Shown here in pieces: positions 59,781-64,000 of a DNA stretch of 64,000 nucleotides; the first letter of the stretch is position 1; every line of letters starts with the position of its first letter. The stretch is from an uncultured Eubacteriales bacterium. GTDB taxonomy: Bacteria; Bacillota; Clostridia; Oscillospirales; Acutalibacteraceae. The translations under genes and the position numbers were made by a program. The stretch is from NCBI GenBank assembly GCA_934394855.1, contig CAKRRH010000001.1, forward strand, positions 146,429 through 210,428. Reading direction: 5' to 3'. The notes under the pieces are model-generated. The model ran no database searches. It saw only the letters and a list, made by a program, of their open reading frames with translations, and had not been told where the DNA came from.

Positions 59781-60263
59781 TTACTTGTCATCTTCGTAGG
59801 TTTTGACAAAGCGTATGTTTTTTAACGCTAAGCCATGCAATCGATTAACATGGTCAACGCTATAATTCATCTCATTTGCAATCTGCCACAATTTCAGCTG
59901 TCGATAATGCGGTCGGCGGATATTGCCGTCAGGTCTGCCGATATAAGCAAGTCTTAACACTCTCTGCTCATTAATGCTATCCATTGCCGAGATAGCCCTT
60001 GTTATGCGATTTCGCAACATCAGCAATCTGTCAATCTCATCATCAATCTGTCTTGTGATTTGCTCTAATTGCTCAAAGCCTCGCTCGACTTTTGATGTTC
60101 CGTTTGCTCCGCCGTGTGGCATATCGGACATAACAGGCGATGTGTTTGTTAATCTCGACCACCACATATCCTGCTCTTGTTCAAGCTCTGCAATGTGACT
60201 GTCAATGTCTGCAAACCTCTGCAATATTTTTTTGTTTTGCTGTGCTATTTCTTTATTTGTCAA
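59781..60263 (-). CDS. Phage late-gene regulator, DUF1492/ArpU-like
   Basis: The product has 160 residues. The first 100 residues are helical (LEQITRQIDDEIDRLLMLRNRI), and the C-terminus (HYRQLKLWQIANEMNYSVDHVNRLHGLALKN) is a sigma-70 region-4-like helix-turn-helix. This fits the DUF1492/ArpU/RinA group that switches on late genes. The start is TTG after AAGGGGTGA. It lies just before the packaging genes, the usual place. Confidence 0.8.
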   Translation of the reverse strand: MTNKEIAQQNKKILQRFADIDSHIAELEQEQDMWWSRLTNTSPVMSDMPHGGANGTSKVERGFEQLEQITRQIDDEIDRLLMLRNRITRAISAMDSINEQRVLRLAYIGRPDGNIRRPHYRQLKLWQIANEMNYSVDHVNRLHGLALKNIRFVKTYEDDK

Positions 60264-60638
60264 TCAATAATCACCCCTTTGAAATTCGGCATATGTAAGA
60301 AAATGTCCTTGTTTTGCCGCCTCTCTAAATGCTTTGTTGTAATCCTCAATCGTTGATGTCGGAGTTGGTCGTGGATATTTAATGTGCTTGCTCGATGTCA
60401 GTTTACCCGAGCACTTTCTTGAGCATGTCGCTCTCTCGGGCTTGCCCCAAAACTCACGACCGCAAACAATGCAAGTGTGTTTCTGACTGTCTGCGCTTTC
60501 GATTATCGTTTCTTTGTGCTTGTTTTTCTGCCGTTTCGTCTGATACTTAATTCCGCAGAAATTGCATTTATATCGCTTTCTGTCAAACCTCATATCTCGG
60601 ACAAATTCAGCCGCTTGTCCGCAGTTTGGACAGTTCAT
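60264..60638 (-). CDS. Phage protein with two zinc-finger motifs
   Basis: The product has 124 residues. One ribbon is CPNCGQAA with CNFCGIKY, and a second is CIVCGREF with CSRKC. Basic residues between them suggest nucleic acid binding. I do not know a named family. It is directly upstream of the late regulator with no gap. Confidence 0.65.
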   Translation of the reverse strand: MNCPNCGQAAEFVRDMRFDRKRYKCNFCGIKYQTKRQKNKHKETIIESADSQKHTCIVCGREFWGKPERATCSRKCSGKLTSSKHIKYPRPTPTSTIEDYNKAFREAAKQGHFLTYAEFQRGDY

Positions 60639-60654
60639 TTAATATCATTCCTTT

Positions 60655-60948
60655 CTACCTTTTCTCTCGTCGATGTTTTCTCTCTCCGCAATCACAGTAA
60701 TCATCAGGATTACACCCAATCGGATTTCTGTTGTCAGGGTGCTTGCAGTACATTCCGCTCATGCCTAAATCCTCGCAAAATTTACAATCCTTACACCTGA
60801 CGACCTCAACAACATCAGAAATAGAGAATTTTTGTAACTCATCATATAATCTTACATTATCATTTGTGCAAGTCCCGACAAGAGGTTCGCCCCAACATCT
60901 TGCTGTTTGAGAAACATAAAATTCGTCTGCGTCAATATATCTACTCAT
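60655..60948 (-). CDS. Cysteine-rich phage protein
   Basis: The product has 97 residues with MSRYIDADEF at the start, then DVVEVVRCKDCKFCEDL and several further cysteines, ending CGERKHRREKR. Such short MR(L)IDAD...VVRCKDCK proteins are common in clostridial phages, but their role is unknown. It overlaps the XRE regulator by four bases. Confidence 0.65.
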   Translation of the reverse strand: MSRYIDADEFYVSQTARCWGEPLVGTCTNDNVRLYDELQKFSISDVVEVVRCKDCKFCEDLGMSGMYCKHPDNRNPIGCNPDDYCDCGERKHRREKR

Positions 60949-61148
60949 TCTTTGGACCTCTCTCCAAAAACAAGCTCGTCGAGCGACATTTTATATAGCT
61001 TCGCAATTTTAACCAACACGGTCAACGGCGGACACGCTTTTCCTGTTTCGTAGTAAGACACAGAGCTGCGATCGACGCCGATGATTTCTGCCACCTGCTG
61101 TTGTGTTAATTTGTTTTGCTTGCGTATTGCTTTAAGATTTTCAAGCAT
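60945..61148 (-). CDS. XRE family HTH regulator
   Basis: The product has 67 residues. A complete HTH_3 domain is seen: LKAIRKQNKLTQQQVAEIIGVDRSSVSYYETGK, in part. It is a small DNA-binding protein without an extra domain, so it is more likely a Cro/antirepressor-type accessory regulator than the main repressor. TAATG and ATGA overlaps couple it to both neighbours. Confidence 0.88.
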   Translation of the reverse strand: MLENLKAIRKQNKLTQQQVAEIIGVDRSSVSYYETGKACPPLTVLVKIAKLYKMSLDELVFGERSKE

Positions 61149-61600
61149 TATTTCACAACCTCCTTGAATTCTTCGACATCGTCCGGGAGATCGATATTTA
61201 CGATAATCGCCGCTTTGAACGCTCGCTCCGCCACTTCCCCGAGATATGCTTCAAGGCACTTTTGGTTTTCTTTGTTTTCCTCGTACCGCTTCCTCGTACA
61301 ATGCCTGTTTTTTAGGGTGTATTCATTGATTCCCGGCTCATATCCGAATTTCTCGCAGAGTTCGTCGTCGTTGTAGTCGTAATACTTTTCTTTGAATTCC
61401 TCGCGGTCGTCGAAAAAACGGTCGCCAAACAGTACATATTCGCCGAGTTCCACATTTCCGACGCTACCCAACCAACGACAATAATCGTCACCGCAGACTA
61501 TTTCTCCGTCTACCATTGCGACGATAGGTAGGTCTGGGTGTTCTTTCGCAAGGTCAACAAGTTTCTGAATGTTATCTGTCATATTCATTATTTCAAGCAT
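61148..61600 (-). CDS. Acidic phage protein of unknown function
   Basis: 150 residues from the ATG at 61600 (AAGGAG ten bases upstream). It begins MLEIMNMTDNIQKLVDLA and includes LPIVAMVDGEIVCGDDYCRWLG, a strand-rich segment, then an acidic helical region. I know no family. It overlaps neighbours at both ends. Confidence 0.6.
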   Translation of the reverse strand: MLEIMNMTDNIQKLVDLAKEHPDLPIVAMVDGEIVCGDDYCRWLGSVGNVELGEYVLFGDRFFDDREEFKEKYYDYNDDELCEKFGYEPGINEYTLKNRHCTRKRYEENKENQKCLEAYLGEVAERAFKAAIIVNIDLPDDVEEFKEVVK

Positions 61601-61997
61601 TGTTTTCACACTCCTTTAATGCTTTTTCGATTACTGATAAATTAAATCCGCTTTTTACAAATTCTTTTGCAAGTTCGTGTTTTATTCCATTACCCAAATA
61701 TGTATAAATGTAATTCATTTGGGGCACTGAAAAATCTGTTCCACAAATTGCGTTGAACTTTTCTGTGTTTTCTTGCCAATATTTTTCAAGCCTTTTTTGT
61801 TGCGAATAAACTAATGCGCAACAACAATGTCGGCTAAACCATTCGACTAATTTCACCTTAAAATCATCGTCCGTTTCTACATCATCCAACAATGTGTAAA
61901 CATTATTTTTCGGTATTAAGATGATTTCGTTGTTATGATTTATAAAACTTCCACTAAATACATTAAGAGCCATTTTTACGCTATCGAGCATTTTCAT
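61593..61997 (-). CDS. Phage protein of unknown function
   Basis: The product has 134 residues with MKMLDSVKMALNVFSG at the start and a Cys-rich HCCCALVYS in the middle; the C-terminus is helical. I recognise no family. AAGGAG lies 11 bases before the ATG. It sits in a run of small early genes. Confidence 0.55.
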   Translation of the reverse strand: MKMLDSVKMALNVFSGSFINHNNEIILIPKNNVYTLLDDVETDDDFKVKLVEWFSRHCCCALVYSQQKRLEKYWQENTEKFNAICGTDFSVPQMNYIYTYLGNGIKHELAKEFVKSGFNLSVIEKALKECENNA

Positions 61998-62013
61998 TTT
62001 TGCTCACGCTCCT

Positions 62014-62874
62014 TTAGTATAGTTTGAGTTGGTCAGGGTTTTCTTCCATCCACCACGCAAAACATTCATCGCCATTTAGCCAGACAATATCTAATCCGCG
62101 TTCAATGCGTTTTTTTATCATTTTATCGAATGCATTGATATACATCTGTTTGTATTTAGGATATAACCTAAATTCTGTGTACCTATATCTGCCCGCCATT
62201 GGGCACCCAATACAGCCAATGCGGCTAAATCCGCATTGATACAACGGATTACTATTGCAACCGTAATAATGGAGATAATCCCACACATCGTCATTTGTCC
62301 ACTCGGCAATAGGATTAATCATTATTTTGCGGGTGCGATAGCATTGCTCTACGACTCTTCGAGCAGGGGCGTTGTCAAAATTTAATACGACTCCATTTTG
62401 TGGAGTCACAGCAAAATTAGCGCCAAGTTCTGATGCTATCTTTTTTGTGCTTTCGGGTTTTTGTATTATTTTTATATCTCCGCCGTTGTTTTTTCGGTGT
62501 ATTGACTCTGATTTTCTTACACCCAAAATCACTGGCTTTCCAGTGCCTCTACTTTCTTTAAAAATATTGCAACACCATCTTACAAGTCTTGTCGGCGGAT
62601 ACATTTTTTTGTTTGTTAAATACCACCAAAACGAGTGGTCAGCATAACTGATTTTCACATCTTTTTGCGCTCGTATGTATCTCACGGTTTCGGGCGCGTC
62701 AAGGCAAGTGTGATTATGTACAGCCTCAAATTTGACATTGGCAACAGTGGCTAAAATCTTAATTACATCACTATCCTTACCACCGCTATAGCCCAACTCG
62801 TATCCGCATTCGGGTTCAAACGATTGCAACGCCATAATTGCGCGCTTTTCTTTTTTTATCAAATCGTTAGTCAT
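62014..62874 (-). CDS. PAPS-reductase-family (adenine nucleotide alpha hydrolase) protein
   Basis: The product has 286 residues. The PP-loop is GYSGGKDSDV at about 28-37. A further conserved cysteine set is RWCCNIFKES and CGFSRIGCIGCPMAGR, which may hold a metal or Fe-S cluster as in DndC/PAPS-reductase relatives of phages. The family activates or reduces sulfur compounds; in phages it may take part in nucleic acid modification or sulfur supply, but the substrate is unknown. Its ribosome site (AGGAGG) lies in the last codons of the 47-residue gene upstream. Confidence 0.85.
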   Translation of the reverse strand: MTNDLIKKEKRAIMALQSFEPECGYELGYSGGKDSDVIKILATVANVKFEAVHNHTCLDAPETVRYIRAQKDVKISYADHSFWWYLTNKKMYPPTRLVRWCCNIFKESRGTGKPVILGVRKSESIHRKNNGGDIKIIQKPESTKKIASELGANFAVTPQNGVVLNFDNAPARRVVEQCYRTRKIMINPIAEWTNDDVWDYLHYYGCNSNPLYQCGFSRIGCIGCPMAGRYRYTEFRLYPKYKQMYINAFDKMIKKRIERGLDIVWLNGDECFAWWMEENPDQLKLY

Positions 62875-62877
62875 TTG

Positions 62878-63021
62878 TCATCCTCCTAAAATCACACAAA
62901 TATTAAGCACCGCCGCTGACAGCCAATATACTGCCATACGCCAATCTCTGTATACGGCATATACGACCGCCGCGCCGACATCGAGCAGAATCAAAATCAA
63001 AGGAAATATGTATTTACTCAT
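62878..63021 (-). CDS. 47-residue membrane protein
   Basis: ATG 63021 to TGA 62878. The start overlaps the upstream stop as ATGA, and its final codons GGA GGA serve as ribosome site for the PAPS-reductase-like gene. The product has two hydrophobic helices (FPLILILLDVGAAVVYAVY and MAVYWLSAAVLNICVIL) around a charged RDWR turn. It is a likely small membrane protein with unknown role. Coupling at both ends supports that it is real. Confidence 0.7.
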   Translation of the reverse strand: MSKYIFPLILILLDVGAAVVYAVYRDWRMAVYWLSAAVLNICVILGG

Positions 63022-63437
63022 TCCGTTTCACGCTCCAACCATTTAATAACTTCTTGTATCCGTTCGTCGCTTTTGGTTCGATACGCAATTACATCGCCTT
63101 TTTGATGTTTCAAATCTGCACCGCAATAGGGGCATACATCAATATGTGCTCCGCCTATTTGACCGTCTTCATTCAACACCCAATATTCGCCGCCGTCAAA
63201 ATGATATACATTGCACCAAATATATTTATTTTTAGGCATATTAGCGCATTTGTGTTTCAAAGAGTTATATAAATTACAATAATTTTTGTAAACCTCATGG
63301 ACGATTGTTTTTCTGCGATCGTCCGTTTCTTTTATCAATGTTTCAAGCGGTGTTTTTTTAAAAACTTCAAGCAGTTGCTTCATGCTTTTTAACCGTTCCG
63401 CTTTTTCGTTGATTTGTTCAAATGTCAGTTGCTCCAT
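63018..63437 (-). CDS. Phage protein with zinc-binding CPYC motif
   Basis: 139 residues from the ATG at 63437 (AAAGGAGG upstream). The first half is helical (AERLKSMKQLLEVFKKTPL), and the second carries WCNVYHFDGGEYW and HIDVCPYCGADLKHQ. A CxxC pair, perhaps with Cys/His partners, could hold zinc. Family unknown. Confidence 0.6.
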   Translation of the reverse strand: MEQLTFEQINEKAERLKSMKQLLEVFKKTPLETLIKETDDRRKTIVHEVYKNYCNLYNSLKHKCANMPKNKYIWCNVYHFDGGEYWVLNEDGQIGGAHIDVCPYCGADLKHQKGDVIAYRTKSDERIQEVIKWLERETE

Positions 63438-63536
63438 AAATCCTCCTTTGACCGTCAACCTCAAACGGTCATCATCACGCCTGCAATCTTGCGCCGAGAT
63501 TGTGCGACCTCTCTCGGTGCCGTGAATTCCGTTTTT

Positions 63537-63875
63537 TTATTCGATAACGATTTCTGTCCGTGAGTTATTTTTGTCAACACACGCCGACAGTTTAAGCGTT
63601 ATGCAATCAAAACTATCGTCTGCAATTATGTTTGATTTTGTCAATCCGTCGAGTATCATTTTTCCGCTGTAATTGTCAGGGTCACGCCGACGGCGGTCGG
63701 GAAAATAATAAGTAATATGTACCGTCACGCCTTTTAACGGCTCATTCGGGCGAGGGCGACAACAAAGCCAAATCAGCTCTGCCCATCGCTTTTTAACATC
63801 TTGATATTGCCATCTCATGTTGCGCCCGATAAACTGATTATTTGACGGTGGAACGGCAGGAATAACAAATCTCAA
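63537..63875 (-). CDS. RusA-like Holliday junction resolvase
   Basis: The product has 112 residues. The RusA motif YYFPDRRRRDPDNYSGKMILDGL, read in parts, includes the acidic catalytic residues in RDPDN and ADDS. It should cut branched DNA during recombination or packaging. The start is TTG, overlapping the upstream stop TGA. Confidence 0.88.
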   Translation of the reverse strand: MRFVIPAVPPSNNQFIGRNMRWQYQDVKKRWAELIWLCCRPRPNEPLKGVTVHITYYFPDRRRRDPDNYSGKMILDGLTKSNIIADDSFDCITLKLSACVDKNNSRTEIVIE

Positions 63876-64000
63876 TCTCTTAACCTCACAGGCATGACGA
63901 CGGTTGTCGTGCGATCGTTTTTAATAATAATTGGCTTTGTCTCTCCGCCGAATGTGATGTCAACATTTCCGATCATGTTTTTAACAGCCTCACGCAAATA
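63872..64000 (-). CDS. C-terminal fragment of a sliding-clamp-like protein
   Basis: The frame is open from the window edge to TGA at 63872-63874. The 42 visible residues read YLREAVKNMIG, then GGETKPIIIK, then VVMPVRLRD, closely like the end of DNA polymerase III beta subunits (NPxYLxDAL..., ...P(I/V)II..., (L/M)PVRL). It is most likely a phage-encoded clamp cut by the window. Overlap with rusA suggests one replication/recombination transcript. Confidence 0.6.
   Translation of the reverse strand, partial: YLREAVKNMIGNVDITFGGETKPIIIKNDRTTTVVMPVRLRD

Larger units (their letters stand above)
40284..64000. mobile_element. Prophage of A118/PBSX-like head type, incomplete in window
   Basis: Every recognised intact gene from 40576 to the window end is phage-like and on the minus strand. 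The order from the tRNA is holins, lysin, tail fibre, tail, tape measure, head, terminase, regulators, early genes. The host boundary is set by the tRNA-Pro gene at 40207-40283, a common attachment target. The integrase, repressor and far attachment site are outside the window, so the element exceeds 23.7 kb. Head and tail genes look intact, so it may be inducible. Confidence 0.9.

Overview
The window is a bacterial chromosome segment of Clostridia type, perhaps Oscillospiraceae/Ruminococcaceae. The evidence is L27 with a cleavable N-terminal extension beside its Prp protease, Mini-RNase III, a PyrK-type dihydroorotate dehydrogenase, strong GGAGG ribosome sites, frequent TTG/GTG starts, and promoters close to TTGACA-17-TATAAT. 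The rank below class is a guess.

Host region (1-40283). Two tandem MATE exporters open the window. A leftward housekeeping block follows: rplU-prp-rpmA, then obg-mrnC-yitT-RsmF-like methylase-NUDIX. Next comes proB-proA plus a membrane protein, then a rightward DUF3737/MalY pair. From 25.5 to 14 kb, reading leftward, lies one long operon for the whole de novo UMP pathway: pyrC-carA-carB-pyrK-pyrD-pyrF-(dead SGNH esterase)-pyrE-pyrB-pyrI. It appears to run on into a eukaryote-type NADP isocitrate dehydrogenase and ends in a bidirectional terminator. Beyond it are an SGNH esterase with a YczE-like membrane protein, trpS, a metal efflux module (P-type ATPase with a freshly duplicated metal-binding domain plus an ArsR/SmtB repressor and operator), an MGMT-like protein, a DegV protein, a zinc-ribbon membrane protein, a heterodimeric ABC exporter, and pyruvate kinase. 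The ABC exporter has a 0.4-kb leader holding a 28-codon peptide gene and an intrinsic terminator. This layout resembles ribosome-mediated attenuation such as bmrB-bmrCD.

Prophage (about 40284 to beyond 64000). A tRNA-Pro(CGG) gene marks the boundary. All recognised intact phage genes read leftward, so the order seen from the tRNA is lysis, tail, head, packaging, then early genes. Head and packaging genes are of the A118/PBSX kind: small and large terminase, portal, Phage_min_cap2 protein, scaffold, P22-like coat, three minor capsid proteins, tail tube, Gp15, tape measure. The integrase and remaining early region lie outside the window. The last gene is cut and looks like a sliding clamp C-terminus.

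Most interesting points: (1) the head protein at 53842-55548 carries a C-terminal JAMM/JAB-type metallopeptidase motif and overlaps a 54-aa gene by four bases; (2) two cargo genes in the late region, a zinc-ribbon membrane protein and a YfbU-family protein, each have their own promoter and terminator; (3) the attenuator-like leader of the ABC exporter, including an unassigned three-way-junction RNA; (4) a 28-bp inverted repeat and GTTCACAC direct repeats next to the tRNA, possibly the attachment region.
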